From Treponema sp. (GTDB lineage: Bacteria > Spirochaetota > Spirochaetia > Treponematales > Treponemataceae): a stretch of 64,000 nt of DNA. The translations under genes were made by a program, and so were the position numbers. Shown in pieces: positions 51,781 to 61,368 of this stretch. The stretch is taken from positions 1 through 64,000 of the forward strand of contig JAFLSR010000007.1 of assembly GCA_022510845.1 (NCBI GenBank), given 5' to 3'. A model generated the notes under the pieces. That model did not search any database. It saw only the letters and a program-made list of their open reading frames with translations, and was not told the DNA's origin. Within the stretch, counting starts at the first letter, position 1, and the number at the start of each line of letters is the position of its first letter.

Positions 51781-52266
51781 ATGAAAATCGCAGTTTTTCC
51801 TGGAAGTTTCGACCCGCCGACTTATGGCCATCTTAACGTGATTGAACGCGCGCGAAACCTGTTCGATTCGATTGACGTGCTGGTTTCGGTGAACCCTGAC
51901 AAGTCTTCTCTTTTTTCCGCCGAAGAGCGAGTTGAGATGCTCCAAAACATGACGAAGGATTTCAAAAATGTCTCCGTCCATGCGGCGAACACGCTCGTCG
52001 TGGAATACGCGCGAAAAGTTGGCGCGAAAGTGCTGCTGCGCGGAATCAGGAACGCGAACGATTTTTCCTACGAGTTCGACCTTGCGCTGGTGAACCGTTC
52101 GCTCGCGAAAGAAGTGGAAACCCTCTTTGTTCCCACCGAGCAGGAATTCTTTACAATCCGCTCAAGCGCGATAAAGGAATTGGCGCGTTACGGCGGCGAC
52201 GTTGGAAAGATGGTTCCGCCAGTAGTGGAAGAAGCGTTGAAGAAGAAATTCAAAACAGGCCGATAA
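51781..52266 (+). CDS. coaD: Phosphopantetheine adenylyltransferase
   Basis: 161-aa enzyme of coenzyme A synthesis (4'-phosphopantetheine + ATP to dephospho-CoA). FPGSFDPPTYGHLNVIERA carries the nucleotidyltransferase TxGH site. LLRGIRNANDFSYEFDLA and the C-terminal RSSAIKELARYGGDV are diagnostic. No SD; leaderless-type promoter. Confidence 0.96.
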   Translation: MKIAVFPGSFDPPTYGHLNVIERARNLFDSIDVLVSVNPDKSSLFSAEERVEMLQNMTKDFKNVSVHAANTLVVEYARKVGAKVLLRGIRNANDFSYEFDLALVNRSLAKEVETLFVPTEQEFFTIRSSAIKELARYGGDVGKMVPPVVEEALKKKFKTGR

Positions 52267-52360
52267 AGCGGCTGATTTCAAGTTCGCGCGACCGCATTCT
52301 TACTGAACGCACAAAGCGGCGGACGCGCCATTATTATGTGGCAAGGTTTTCAAAATAAAA

Positions 52361-52388
52361 GCATACCCCATACCGGTATGGGGTATGC
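52361..52388. repeat. Perfect 28-bp palindrome (ATACCCC type)
   Basis: GCATACCCCATACC (52361-52374) is directly followed by its reverse complement (52375-52388), with no loop. It lies in the 326-bp coaD-secA spacer, which otherwise shows only the secA promoter. A near-identical palindrome occurs at 58694-58717. Confidence 0.85.
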
Positions 52389-52554
52389 TCAAATCATTTT
52401 ATGCGATAATTTCACAAAAGCAAAAGCGTCCGCCAATTTTCGAAAAAAAAATCATTCAGACGGCGAAACGAACAGTTGCCTGCGATTTATTCCACAACTA
52501 CGGCAATTATGGCAACACGATTTTCGCCCGCTCCGACAAATTCCAACAGTCCTA

Positions 52555-52583
52555 TTGAAACTTCCTTTTGTTTTCGTTATACT
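52555..52583 (+). promoter_or_regulatory. Promoter of secA, near-leaderless
   Basis: TTGAAA (52555-52560), 17-bp spacer, TATACT (52578-52583), then 9 nt to ATG 52593; an in-frame GTG lies at 52587. Confidence 0.8.
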
Positions 52584-52592
52584 GTCGTGAAT

Positions 52593-55382
52593 ATGATAGT
52601 TGACAAAATTTTGACCGCAATATTCGGTTCTCAAAACGAACGCGAGGTAAAAAAACTGCGTCCTATCGTAGCGCAAATAAACGCGCGCGAAGAATGGGCG
52701 AGTTCATTGAAAAACGAAGAATTCCCTGAGCAGACGAAAAAATTCAAGGAGCGGCTTGCGAACGGCGAGACTCTCGACGATATTTTGGTTGATGCTTTCG
52801 CTTTGGCGCGCGAGGCTTCGAAAAGGATTTTGGGCGAGCGTCCTTATGACGTTCAGTTGATGGGCTCGCTCGTGCTGCATTCGGGCCGCATTACTGAAAT
52901 GAAGACCGGCGAAGGAAAGACCTTGATGTGCGTGGCCGCCGCCTACCTCAACTCGCTTTCTGGAAAAGGCGTACACATCGTGACGGTGAACGACTACCTC
53001 GCCGAGCGCGACTCCAACTGGATGCGTCCTGTCTACACGCTTTTGGGCCAGACGGTAGGGGCGATTCTTTCGAATATGGACGGCGAGGCGCGCCGCGCGG
53101 CATACAATTGCGACATCACTTATGGAACGAACAACGAATTGGGTTTCGACTATCTTCGTGACAATATGTGCATCGACTTGGAAAGGAAGGTTCAGCGCGG
53201 ATTTTCGTTCTGCATTGTTGACGAAATCGACTCGATTTTGATTGACGAGGCGCGAACCCCCCTCATCATCAGCGGACAGGGCGAGGACGACACATACAAG
53301 TATCACGAGGTGGACAAATACGTAGGGCTTCTCACCGAAGTGGAAAAGGACCCTGCCACTGGCGACTATCCCGACGAAGTGCAGATGACTCCCGAAGAAC
53401 GCGCCGCAATGCAGGGCGACTACACGCTCGACGAAAAATCCAAGCGGGTTTCTTTCACCGACAAAGGAATGAATAAAATCGATTCGATTCTGCACCAGCA
53501 CAATTTGATTGCGGCGGGAACGACGGTTTTCGACGAAGAGAATTTCGAATTCGTTCATTATTTCACGCAGGCGGTTCGCGCACACAGACTCTACAAGGCA
53601 GAAGTTGACTACCTTGTAAAGGACGGGCAGGTTCAGATTGTCGATGAATTTACGGGGCGCATTCTCGAAGGCCGCCGCTACGGAGACGGACTTCACCAGG
53701 CGATTGAAGCGAAAGAGCATTTGCGCATCGCCCAACGAAATCGAACGATGGCGACAATCACCTTCCAGAATTTTTTCCGAATGTACGAAAAACTTTCCGG
53801 AATGACGGGAACTGCCGCCACCGAAGCAATCGAATTCAATAAAATTTACAAACTCGATGTAGTCGCGATTCCGACGAACAAGAAGGTCGCGCGCAAAGAC
53901 GAAAACGACGAAGTTTACTTGAACGAAAGCGACAAGTGGGAAGCGATTTGCGCGGAAATCAAGGAGGCGCACGCAAAAGGCCAGCCGGTTTTGGTGGGCA
54001 CAATTTCCGTTGAAAAATCCGAGCATCTTTCCGCCCTGCTCACGAGAAAAGGCGTTCGCCACGAAGTCCTCAACGCGAAGAACCACGCCCGCGAAGCCCT
54101 TATAATCGCTGAGGCGGGAGCGAAGGGCGCGGTTACGATTGCCACAAACATGGCAGGCCGCGGAACTGACATCAAACTCGGCGGCAATCCAGAAATGCGC
54201 GCAAGAAAACGCGCGGGCGCACAAGCCACGCCGGAACAATATGATGCCGCGCTCAAAATCGAAAAGGAAAAATGGCTTTCCGACTACGAGGAAGTAAAAT
54301 CGCTCGGCGGGCTTTACGTAATTGGTTCGGAACGCCACGAAAGCCGCCGCATCGACAATCAGCTTCGCGGACGCTCTGGCCGACAAGGAGACCCGGGACG
54401 TTCGAAATTCTTCATTTCGATGGATGACGACCTCATGCGACTTTTTGGCGGCGAGCGCATGAAGAACATAATGACAAGGATTGGAATGGAGCCGGGCGAG
54501 CCTATCGACCATCCGATGCTCAACCGCGGAATCGAACGCGCCCAGCACAAAGTGGAAGAGCGCAACTTTGAAATCCGAAAGCACCTTTTGGATTACGACG
54601 ACGTTCTCAACGAGCAGCGTTCCACGATTTACATACAGCGCGACGCGATTCTTGCGGACAAAAATCTTTCGGGGCGCGTCCTGCAAAACGCCAGCGATTT
54701 TGTTGACGACATTTTCGAACAGTACGGAAAAAAGCGCGCCGACACAAAGGCCATTTCCGAAGAAGTGAAATCCACGTTCGGATTCGCGCTTCCTCCAGAA
54801 CGCCTCTCGCTTGAAGGTATAAAGGCGGAACTTCAGAACGATATCACTCAAAAGGAAACTTTGGTCGGAAAAGAAAATTTCAATATGTTCATCCGCTACC
54901 AATACATCCAACTCATCGACAAAAAATGGCTCGACCAACTGGAAGCGTTGGAAGCGTTGCGCGAGGCGGTTTCACTGCGCACATACGGTTCAAAAAATCC
55001 GCTCACCGAATACAAGATTGACGGCTTCAACATTTTCTACGATATGATGGATTCGATTCGTAACACAATCGTTTCCCGCGTGTTCAAAGTGAAAATCCAA
55101 CTTTCGCCCGAGGCTATTGAAGCAAGGCAGCGCGCCGCAGAAAACGCGAGGCAAAACCAGATGAACGCGCGCCATGATGAAACAGGACAGAATTTCGGGG
55201 CGCGAGGAGCGCAAAGCATGATTGCTGACACTGCAAGAAGACAGGCAGGACAAAGCGCGATGCAGAACGCGGCGCAAAGGCAAAATGTCACTGTACGCCG
55301 CACGATGCCGAAAGTCGGGCGCAACGATCCGTGCCCATGCGGTTCCGGAAAAAAATATAAAAATTGCCACGGAAAAATATGA
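52593..55382 (+). CDS. secA: Preprotein translocase ATPase SecA
   Basis: 929-aa motor of Sec export. Conserved opening [23 protein letters not shown]1 has Walker [11 protein letters not shown] and [19 protein letters not shown]. The preprotein cross-linking domain and NBD2 ([33 protein letters not shown]) follow. The C-terminal zinc-binding tail is [22 protein letters not shown] 52593 is preferred; upstream in-frame ATGs would run through the promoter. No SD. Confidence 0.97.
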   Translation: MIVDKILTAIFGSQNEREVKKLRPIVAQINAREEWASSLKNEEFPEQTKKFKERLANGETLDDILVDAFALAREASKRILGERPYDVQLMGSLVLHSGRITEMKTGEGKTLMCVAAAYLNSLSGKGVHIVTVNDYLAERDSNWMRPVYTLLGQTVGAILSNMDGEARRAAYNCDITYGTNNELGFDYLRDNMCIDLERKVQRGFSFCIVDEIDSILIDEARTPLIISGQGEDDTYKYHEVDKYVGLLTEVEKDPATGDYPDEVQMTPEERAAMQGDYTLDEKSKRVSFTDKGMNKIDSILHQHNLIAAGTTVFDEENFEFVHYFTQAVRAHRLYKAEVDYLVKDGQVQIVDEFTGRILEGRRYGDGLHQAIEAKEHLRIAQRNRTMATITFQNFFRMYEKLSGMTGTAATEAIEFNKIYKLDVVAIPTNKKVARKDENDEVYLNESDKWEAICAEIKEAHAKGQPVLVGTISVEKSEHLSALLTRKGVRHEVLNAKNHAREALIIAEAGAKGAVTIATNMAGRGTDIKLGGNPEMRARKRAGAQATPEQYDAALKIEKEKWLSDYEEVKSLGGLYVIGSERHESRRIDNQLRGRSGRQGDPGRSKFFISMDDDLMRLFGGERMKNIMTRIGMEPGEPIDHPMLNRGIERAQHKVEERNFEIRKHLLDYDDVLNEQRSTIYIQRDAILADKNLSGRVLQNASDFVDDIFEQYGKKRADTKAISEEVKSTFGFALPPERLSLEGIKAELQNDITQKETLVGKENFNMFIRYQYIQLIDKKWLDQLEALEALREAVSLRTYGSKNPLTEYKIDGFNIFYDMMDSIRNTIVSRVFKVKIQLSPEAIEARQRAAENARQNQMNARHDETGQNFGARGAQSMIADTARRQAGQSAMQNAAQRQNVTVRRTMPKVGRNDPCPCGSGKKYKNCHGKI

Positions 55383-56581
55383 AAAAATTTGACAGGACTT
55401 TTTTTCTTTTTGCGACATCTTCAATTTTTTCTCTTTTGATTTTTTCGTGCGAAAAAAATTCGGGGCTTTCAAACGTCCGGCGCGAAGAAAAATTCACATT
55501 GGAGTACGGCAACTTTGAAAATCAAATCAGACTGTTCAATTTGAATTCCACGGACGAAATCAACACGGACATCGCGATGCGCGACGGATTTTTCTTCATC
55601 TCGAACGGAGAGTCGCAAAAAATTTTGCAGATGAATTCTTTCGGCGAACTTCTCACACTTTACCACAATCCCGAAACCAGCCCCGCCCCGCTTTTTGACG
55701 GTGCGGGAGCCGATTCGAATTCTGCGTACAGCACGAAGAAAACTGTGGACTATCCTTTCAATTCGCCTTCGCTTTTGGCGGCAGATTCGCGGCAATATTT
55801 TTACGCGGTGGAAACCCTGCCCAAAGAGCGGCATGAATTTTCCGATGGGAAAATTCTGCGTCAAATCGTGCTGTGCTTCAATTCCGATTCGTTTGTGAAC
55901 TACATCGGCCAGCAAGGAATCGGCGGAACGCCCTTCCCTTTTGTGCGCAAAATCTACACCACCCAGTCAAACAATCTCGTTGTAGTTTGCGTAACAATCG
56001 AAGGATTCCTTGTTTTTTGCTATGACGGCGCAGGAACGCTTTTATATGAAAGACTGATAAAATATTCCGACGCGCCCGAATACGGCGGCGAAAAATCCCA
56101 GGGCGAGCGTTTTTCGGAAATCGAAAACATCGTGCCAGACCCCTCCTCGCGCAGGCTATTTATCAAAGCCGATTACTACGAAAATTCCGCTTCCGAACCG
56201 CTTACGGTAATTTTTCCGTTCGATCCTTACAGCGGCGAATTCAAAGACGGAATTGAAATTCCGCCGTATGAAGAATCGGTCACGCAGGGGCTTGCAAAAC
56301 AAAGTTTCAAACTTCCATACAACTTCATCGGCGCGGCATCGGACTGGCTTTTCTTTATGATTTCGGTGGATTCCGGCTGCGTCGTCCAAATGGTCAATTT
56401 TCAGAACGGCCGCATTCTGCGGCGGCATTTGGGTTACGACACCGCGGGCACGGTGTACAGCGCGTTCTCGCTCAGCGAAACGGGAATCATAAGCGCGATT
56501 CTTGCAGGACGAGAAAACGCGAAGGTTGTGTGGTGGCGCACCGACAACCTCGCCCGTTCGATTGCGGAAGACGCGCAGTAA
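55379..56581 (+). CDS. Lipoprotein, probable beta-propeller-like, unknown function
   Basis: 400 aa. The signal peptide ends in a lipobox (LLIFSC, Cys about residue 24). The mature chain has repeated strand pairs such as [51 protein letters not shown] and [20 protein letters not shown], which suggests a propeller. I do not recognise a named family. ATG 55379 overlaps the secA stop (ATGA), so it is translationally coupled to secA. This may point to an envelope role. Confidence 0.7.
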   Translation: MKKFDRTFFLFATSSIFSLLIFSCEKNSGLSNVRREEKFTLEYGNFENQIRLFNLNSTDEINTDIAMRDGFFFISNGESQKILQMNSFGELLTLYHNPETSPAPLFDGAGADSNSAYSTKKTVDYPFNSPSLLAADSRQYFYAVETLPKERHEFSDGKILRQIVLCFNSDSFVNYIGQQGIGGTPFPFVRKIYTTQSNNLVVVCVTIEGFLVFCYDGAGTLLYERLIKYSDAPEYGGEKSQGERFSEIENIVPDPSSRRLFIKADYYENSASEPLTVIFPFDPYSGEFKDGIEIPPYEESVTQGLAKQSFKLPYNFIGAASDWLFFMISVDSGCVVQMVNFQNGRILRRHLGYDTAGTVYSAFSLSETGIISAILAGRENAKVVWWRTDNLARSIAEDAQ

Positions 56582-56600
56582 AATGACGGAAGGATTTTCT

Positions 56601-57173
56601 ATGGTCGAAGGATATTCTGAAGAAGAAAAGGAAAGCGCGTTTCAATTTCACTACGACCGCAACGAGCGAATCAGCAACGCGCCGAAAATAGTCCAAGACT
56701 ATTATGCGGGAAAAATGCAAATGCAGCGCGGGCTTTTCAGAATTCTTGTCGCCACAAAATTCAACCGCATCATGCTTTTTACTGTCGCGCTTTTTTCGGT
56801 GGTGGTGCTCGGACTGAATTTTTTGCGGAATCCTGCCCTTGGAGTCTGCGCTGGATTTGAATGCGAACTGAGCGCGTTTGCCTACGGAGACGACATTCTT
56901 GCGCAGATAAAAATCCATCCTCTGCAAAAGAGCCTTCGCGACAAAAATTTCCGCATCGAAGAATACATCGAAAAAAATCTTGAGGCGGCTGCCATCTTCG
57001 AATTTTTGGATGCGGACGGCGAAGTCGAACTCCGCTCGCAAAAAAGCGCCTCGATAAAGAAAAATGAATTTTTTTTGCGGACAAGCGTCCCAAATTATGA
57101 TATAATCGAAGTGAACACCCTTGTAGAAATTCTTGGAGAAAGGCTTGAATTAAAAACGAACATAAGGCGATGA
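56601..57173 (+). CDS. Single-pass membrane protein of unknown function
   Basis: 190 aa. A charged N-terminus (about 55 residues; EEEKESAFQFHYDRNERISN) precedes one TM helix (about 62-82; IMLFTVALFSVVVLGLNFL). A ~110-residue C-terminal domain probably lies outside the membrane. No family was recognised. ATG 56601 is preferred over 56583 because GGAAGGA lies 6 nt upstream. It is third in the secA operon. Confidence 0.65.
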   Translation: MVEGYSEEEKESAFQFHYDRNERISNAPKIVQDYYAGKMQMQRGLFRILVATKFNRIMLFTVALFSVVVLGLNFLRNPALGVCAGFECELSAFAYGDDILAQIKIHPLQKSLRDKNFRIEEYIEKNLEAAAIFEFLDADGEVELRSQKSASIKKNEFFLRTSVPNYDIIEVNTLVEILGERLELKTNIRR

Positions 57174-57269
57174 AATTGCCGCTGGAAAAACGCGCGGCTT
57201 CAAATTCGAATTTTGCTTCGCAGGCTAAATCGCGTTTTGATATTTTCGGAACTTGAAATTTCTGAAAAT

Positions 57270-57325
57270 ATTGAAAAAGCGGTTTTGCAAAGAAGTAAAA
57301 AATCGCAGTGAACAAGCGAGTTTCA
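57270..57325 (+). repeat. Mosaic hairpin element, partial copy 10 (H2-link)
   Basis: GCGGTTTTGCAAAGAAGTAA with AAAATCGC (H2), then AGTGAACAAGCGAGTTTC (link and start of H3). A small palindrome GCAACTTGTTGC follows near 57369; the same word occurs near 31697. The rest of 57174-57436 shows no gene. Confidence 0.55.
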
Positions 57326-57436
57326 AATGCGAACTTTTTGCAGTTTTCGGTAGCAAGCGAAAAGTCGATAGCAACTTGTTGCGTTCTAATTTTGGCGGCA
57401 ATTTTAGATATTGATTTTTTTACAAACGGAGGAAAT

Positions 57437-57901
57437 ATGGCGCAGTTTTATTTTTTGTCGGTGTTGCTGAACATCATCTGTGGACTGATTTGCGTCTACG
57501 CGCAGGGAGAATCTGATGAATATCTCGGAGAGGAATTTGGCGAAAAGCCCGAGTCGAAAATTCCAGGCGTGGACAAAATCCACGAAGGGTTATCCAAAGA
57601 ATCGCTTTTCACAAGCCCGATGTTCACCCTCGTTTCCGGCGCGTTGTGCTTTATAACAGGAATTGTCATCCTTTTCTCTCCATACAAAGGCCCTTCGGTA
57701 ATTGGCGACCTTTTCCCGGCGCTTTCTGCAATATTCGGCGGAGCGGCAACACTCCTTTCATACCTCGAAGACCAGAGCGAAGAATTTGTCGCGCCTGAAA
57801 TTTTGGACACAATTCTGAACGCAAACAAACTTTACATAGGAATAGCGTGTCTTCTTTTTGCAATCCTTCACTTTGTCGCGCCAGGAGCGCCGCTTCTGTA
57901 A
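57437..57901 (+). CDS. Small integral membrane protein of unknown function
   Basis: 154 aa with about four TM helices: residues 3-22 (FYFLSVLLNIICGLICVYA), 63-82 (FTLVSGALCFITGIVILF), 88-110 (IGDLFPALSAIFGGAATLLSYL) and 130-150. A short acidic loop follows TM1. No family was recognised. GGAGGAAAT precedes ATG 57437. Its stop overlaps the Nudix start (TAATG), so the three genes to 58672 form one unit. Confidence 0.7.
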   Translation: MAQFYFLSVLLNIICGLICVYAQGESDEYLGEEFGEKPESKIPGVDKIHEGLSKESLFTSPMFTLVSGALCFITGIVILFSPYKGPSVIGDLFPALSAIFGGAATLLSYLEDQSEEFVAPEILDTILNANKLYIGIACLLFAILHFVAPGAPLL

Positions 57902-58314
57902 TGGCAGATTCAGTTGCATGCATCGCAATCAAAGATGGAAAGATTCTCATAGCGCACAGAAATCCCACTGGGCAGATGGGCGGACGATGGGAATTTCCTG
58001 GCGGAAAAGTCGATGAAGGTGAAAATTGCGAGCAGGCAATCGCGCGTGAAATGCGAGAAGAATTCGGAGTGAAAGCCGAAGCCTGCGAAAAAATCTGCGA
58101 AGGCGAATTCTTCCACAACGGAAAAAAAAACACGCTCCACGCCTACGAGATTTCTTTGGAACACGATGGCATCACGCGGCCGTTCGCGCTCACCGAACAC
58201 ACGGAATACAAATGGGTGACAATCGACGAAATCCCTACCGACAACTTTGTCGATTCGGATTTAGGCATTTATGAAAAGGTGAAAAATTTTGTCGAAAAAA
58301 AAATCTCATCTTAA
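57901..58314 (+). CDS. Nudix hydrolase, MutT-like
   Basis: 137 aa. A complete Nudix box begins at GGKVDEGENCEQAIAREMRE and continues EFGV (about residues 38-61). The MutT-type IAHRNPTGQMGGRWEFPGGK precedes it and EHTEYKWVTIDEIP lies near the C-terminus. It probably hydrolyses 8-oxo-dGTP or another nucleoside triphosphate. It starts at the last base of the preceding stop codon. Confidence 0.9.
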   Translation: MADSVACIAIKDGKILIAHRNPTGQMGGRWEFPGGKVDEGENCEQAIAREMREEFGVKAEACEKICEGEFFHNGKKNTLHAYEISLEHDGITRPFALTEHTEYKWVTIDEIPTDNFVDSDLGIYEKVKNFVEKKISS

Positions 58315-58672
58315 GACAGCGTACATCGGACTCATCGCCATAATTCTTTCTTCACTTTTATCGTGCTCAAAGAAATTCGGCAACGAAATAGAACTGGACG
58401 CATCCGATCCGCTCGCCACCGCTCCAGACGTGCAGTGGGCGTTGGTCGTAGTTCCATACGCATCTTTCAAAAAAGACACTTCATGGAACTCGCAGACAGC
58501 AGGCTATTGCAAGCAAGGCGAATGCTTTCCAATTTTGGCGCGTTCAGTTTTTACTGTCGAAGGCAAGACAGAAAATTGGTATCGCTTTGAGGAAGGCTGG
58601 CTTCCTGAAAACATGATAAAAATTTATGCAAACAAATTGCGAGCAGAGAAAGCCGCACAAAACCTAAAATGA
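58289..58672 (+). CDS. Small lipoprotein with SH3-like domain
   Basis: 127 aa. Starts at TTG 58289 inside the 3' end of the Nudix gene (26-nt overlap), with AAAGGTG about 9 nt upstream. A signal peptide with lipobox LSSLLSC (Cys about residue 26) is followed by a bacterial SH3-like domain (YCKQGECFPILARSVFTVEG, WYRFEEGWLPENMIKIY). It may bind peptidoglycan or a protein partner. The function is unknown. Confidence 0.7.
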   Translation: MSKKKSHLKTAYIGLIAIILSSLLSCSKKFGNEIELDASDPLATAPDVQWALVVVPYASFKKDTSWNSQTAGYCKQGECFPILARSVFTVEGKTENWYRFEEGWLPENMIKIYANKLRAEKAAQNLK

Positions 58673-58693
58673 TTTTTCAAAAAATTTGAACTC

Positions 58694-58717
58694 ATACCCC
58701 ATACCCGTATGGGGTAT
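58694..58717. repeat. ATACCCC-type palindrome, second intergenic copy
   Basis: ATACCCCATAC (58694-58704), 2-nt centre CC, then GTATGGGGTAT (58707-58717). It lies between the convergent SH3-lipoprotein and hisS genes, where a bidirectional terminator would fit. Confidence 0.8.
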
Positions 58718-58734
58718 AAATCTATCCGCACGAA

Positions 58735-60036
58735 TCAATTTTTACGCGCATCCTTGATTATTTTTGCCGCTTCCTCCGCGTCAAGGTTTTCGGTCTGATC
58801 GCGAGTCGCCAAATTTTTGAGTGAAATCGAGCCATCTTCCGAAATGAAAATTCCCCAGGGAATTTTTTTCGCCTCGCAAAGAGCGTACTGTTGCGCCATT
58901 TTTTTTGGCTCTGGAAAGACTTCCACATTCACCCCGAGCGCGCGCAGTGCATTCGCGGCTCTTTGCATTGAAGGAAGACGTTCCGAAGAAGCGCAGAAAA
59001 TTTCCGCGTCCAAATACGAGCCTTTTTTCTGCGCAATGCCGAGTTGTGTAAGCGCGGTAATAAGGCGGTCAAGTCCAATCGAGCCACCAACGCCGGAAAT
59101 TTTTTCTTTTGTGTAAAGCCCGGCAAGGTTGTCGTAGCGGCCGCCTGAGCAAACCGAGCCTATCGAAGGAAGTTCGTCCAAAAAAGTTTCGAACACAATT
59201 CCAGTGTAGTAGTCGAGGCCGCGCGTGATGCTTGGATTCAGCACAAACGCGCTTGCGATTCCAGCCTCGTCGAACATCGCGTGGACTTCCCGAAGCCGCT
59301 TCGTGTCCTCTGCCTCGCCGCCTGCCATTTTTTCAATGAGCGAAAGCGTTTCAAAAAAGTTCGCGCCGCCTGCGATGTATTCCAAAACCGAATCGGCTGC
59401 CTTTTCGCCCGCAAGGGCAAGCAGTTCCGAGCGCACTTCGTCTTTTCCGACTTTCGCAATCTTGTCAACGCAACGCAAGATGTCCTCGCTTTTTTCCGAA
59501 ATGCCGAGCGTGCGCAAAAACCTGTTGAAAACGCCGCGATGATTTATGTGAATTTTGAATTTTTGAATTCCAATCGCATTCAAAGCCGCTTTGATTGCGT
59601 TCAAAATTTCAAAGTCGCTCGCCGCGCAGTCGCTTCCCACCGTGTCGATGTCGCATTGATAGAATTCGCGGTAGCGTCCTGCCTGCGGTTTTTCGCCGCG
59701 CCAAACTTTCGCGATGTGATAGCGTTTGAAAGGAAAATAAATTTCGCCTTTGTGCTCGGCAGTAAAACGCGCGAACGGAACGGTCAAATCAAAGCGCAAC
59801 GCCACATCGCGCCCACCATTGTCCGTAAAGCGAAAAACCTGCTTTTCAGTTTCGCCGTCGCTTTTACGCAAAAGGATTTCCGAATATTCCAAGGCGGGGG
59901 TATCAATCGGCACAAATCCGAACGAACGATAAGTATTCGTAATCGTCGCAATCAAATCCGCACGAAGAATTTCCGCCTCGGGCAGAGAATCCCGAAAGCC
60001 TTTGAGAACGCGCGGCTGAATAATTTCGTTTGACAT
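58735..60036 (-). CDS. hisS: Histidyl-tRNA synthetase
   Basis: 433-aa class II synthetase. Motif 1 region PxxxGFxPIDTPALEYSEIL, motif 2 FKRYHIAKVWRGEKPQAGRYREFYQCD, the histidine-specific RGLDYYTGIVFE and motif 3 GGSIGLDRLITAL are present. The C-terminal anticodon-binding domain starts near residue 335. Near-leaderless promoter. Confidence 0.96.
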   Translation of the reverse strand: MSNEIIQPRVLKGFRDSLPEAEILRADLIATITNTYRSFGFVPIDTPALEYSEILLRKSDGETEKQVFRFTDNGGRDVALRFDLTVPFARFTAEHKGEIYFPFKRYHIAKVWRGEKPQAGRYREFYQCDIDTVGSDCAASDFEILNAIKAALNAIGIQKFKIHINHRGVFNRFLRTLGISEKSEDILRCVDKIAKVGKDEVRSELLALAGEKAADSVLEYIAGGANFFETLSLIEKMAGGEAEDTKRLREVHAMFDEAGIASAFVLNPSITRGLDYYTGIVFETFLDELPSIGSVCSGGRYDNLAGLYTKEKISGVGGSIGLDRLITALTQLGIAQKKGSYLDAEIFCASSERLPSMQRAANALRALGVNVEVFPEPKKMAQQYALCEAKKIPWGIFISEDGSISLKNLATRDQTENLDAEEAAKIIKDARKN

Positions 60037-60045
60037 AGTGAAATT

Positions 60046-60074
60046 ATCCTAATGAAAAATACGAAAAAAATCAA
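60046..60074 (-). promoter_or_regulatory. Promoter of hisS, near-leaderless
   Basis: Minus strand: TTGATT (60074-60069), 17-bp spacer, TAGGAT (60051-60046), then 9 nt to ATG. No T-box or attenuator was seen. Confidence 0.75.
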
Positions 60075-60155
60075 GAGAGATTGAGCGCGCAAAGAAAAAC
60101 CGTGCTATCAAAGCCCTCTCCCCTGCTCTGACACGCGCTTTTCAAGCGGCTTTTT

Positions 60156-61268
60156 TCAATTCATAAAATCTTCAAAAAGAAGCGCGTCGCCCGATTCCAC
60201 TTGGCGCGAAAGTCTCTTTCCGATTACGCGCTCCAAAAATTCCGGCGGCATTCCCGGAGCAAGATTTTTTTCCGTGCGAAGAACGCCCACATCGCTTTCT
60301 TGCAGCGCGTGTCCGCACGGGCAATCTTTCACATAGCGCAAAGAGCGGTTCGTGCGCCCATAATTTTTTTCTTCGCTTTCGGCAAGTTTTTTCACACCGC
60401 TTCCCAAAACTTTTTCCACACGCTCGCTTCCATACTGCATTGAAATCTGCCTGATGATTTCCTGCTTACCGCGCTCTTTTCCGTAGCGATTCAGCGCAGC
60501 CTCACATTGGCGCACCGCCTGAGTCATCTGCGAAAAAAGTTCCGGCTCAAGTGCGACAGGATCATCAAGCCCCGAAGTCTTTCTGCTCAAAGTGATGTGC
60601 TTTTCAATGCAGGCGGCTCCTTCTGCCACGGCGAGGCACGGCACCAAAACCGCGTCCATCGAATGGTCGCTGATTCCAGTTTCCAATCCAAAAATCTCGC
60701 GCAATCTTGAAACAAGGCGCACATTGTAATCGTCCTCCGGGGCGGGGTACGAAGTGACACAATGCAAAAGCGCGACGCCATCCTTTCCGAGAATTTCGAG
60801 CGCCGCCTCGATGTCCTTCAATTTGGAAACGCCGCTCGAAACAATCACGCTCACAGGTTCTTCGCCGCGCTCAATTTGGCGCGCGCGGAATTGAGCGAGC
60901 AGGCGCAACATCGGAAAATGATTCAATTCAGGCGAAGCGATTTTTACGGCATCGGGATTCAATTCCAAAAGCCGCTCAAGACTTTTTGTGCCAAAGGGCG
61001 AGCAAATGAATTTCAAATTTTTCGAATGGGCGTAGTCGCGCGCCGCCGCATAAAATTCATCGGGGCATTCCAATTGCTTGAAACGCTCATAAAGCGGAAT
61101 GCGACCAGTAGGCAAATCCACAAAGCCAGTTTTCGGGTGCAGAATCTCATCGGCATAGACCCACTGGAATTTCGCGGCATCCGCGCCGCAATCCGCCGCA
61201 GCGTCTATGAGAAGCCGTGCCTTTTCAAAAGAGCCTTCGTGCGAAGTTCCGATTTCTGCGACAATCAT
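60156..61268 (-). CDS. neuB: NeuB-family nonulosonic (sialic-type) acid synthase
   Basis: 370 aa. TIM-barrel NeuB domain (residues 1-280): MIVAEIGTSHEGSFEKA, DAAKFQWVYADEI, FICSPFGTKSLERL, VIVSSGVSKLKDIEAAL, LLHCVTSYPAPEDDYNVR, SDHSMDAVLV and EKHITLSRKTSGLDDPVAL. A C-terminal SAF domain lies at about 305-365 (GVLRTEKNLAPGMPPEFLERVIGKRL). It condenses PEP with an N-acetylmannosamine-type sugar. The product could be neuraminate, legionaminate or pseudaminate. No other pathway gene is adjacent. Confidence 0.88.
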   Translation of the reverse strand: MIVAEIGTSHEGSFEKARLLIDAAADCGADAAKFQWVYADEILHPKTGFVDLPTGRIPLYERFKQLECPDEFYAAARDYAHSKNLKFICSPFGTKSLERLLELNPDAVKIASPELNHFPMLRLLAQFRARQIERGEEPVSVIVSSGVSKLKDIEAALEILGKDGVALLHCVTSYPAPEDDYNVRLVSRLREIFGLETGISDHSMDAVLVPCLAVAEGAACIEKHITLSRKTSGLDDPVALEPELFSQMTQAVRQCEAALNRYGKERGKQEIIRQISMQYGSERVEKVLGSGVKKLAESEEKNYGRTNRSLRYVKDCPCGHALQESDVGVLRTEKNLAPGMPPEFLERVIGKRLSRQVESGDALLFEDFMN

Positions 61269-61274
61269 AATTCC

Positions 61275-61302
61275 ATTTTAGCGCATCGCAAATAAATTGT
61301 AA
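61275..61302 (-). promoter_or_regulatory. Promoter of neuB, leaderless
   Basis: Minus strand: TTACAA (61302-61297), 16-bp spacer, TAAAAT (61280-61275), then 6 nt to ATG. Confidence 0.7.
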
Positions 61303-61368
61303 ATAATCGCAAGTCCAACAACTTGCTTGCGATTTTTTTTGCAGCCCCTTGTGAATGTTTGTCTGTGC

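Noticed and set aside
52704..54938. A 744-codon open frame antisense to secA
   Set aside because: It mirrors secA exactly, has no signal or motif, and arises because the secA codons rarely contain TTA, CTA or TCA in the relevant register.
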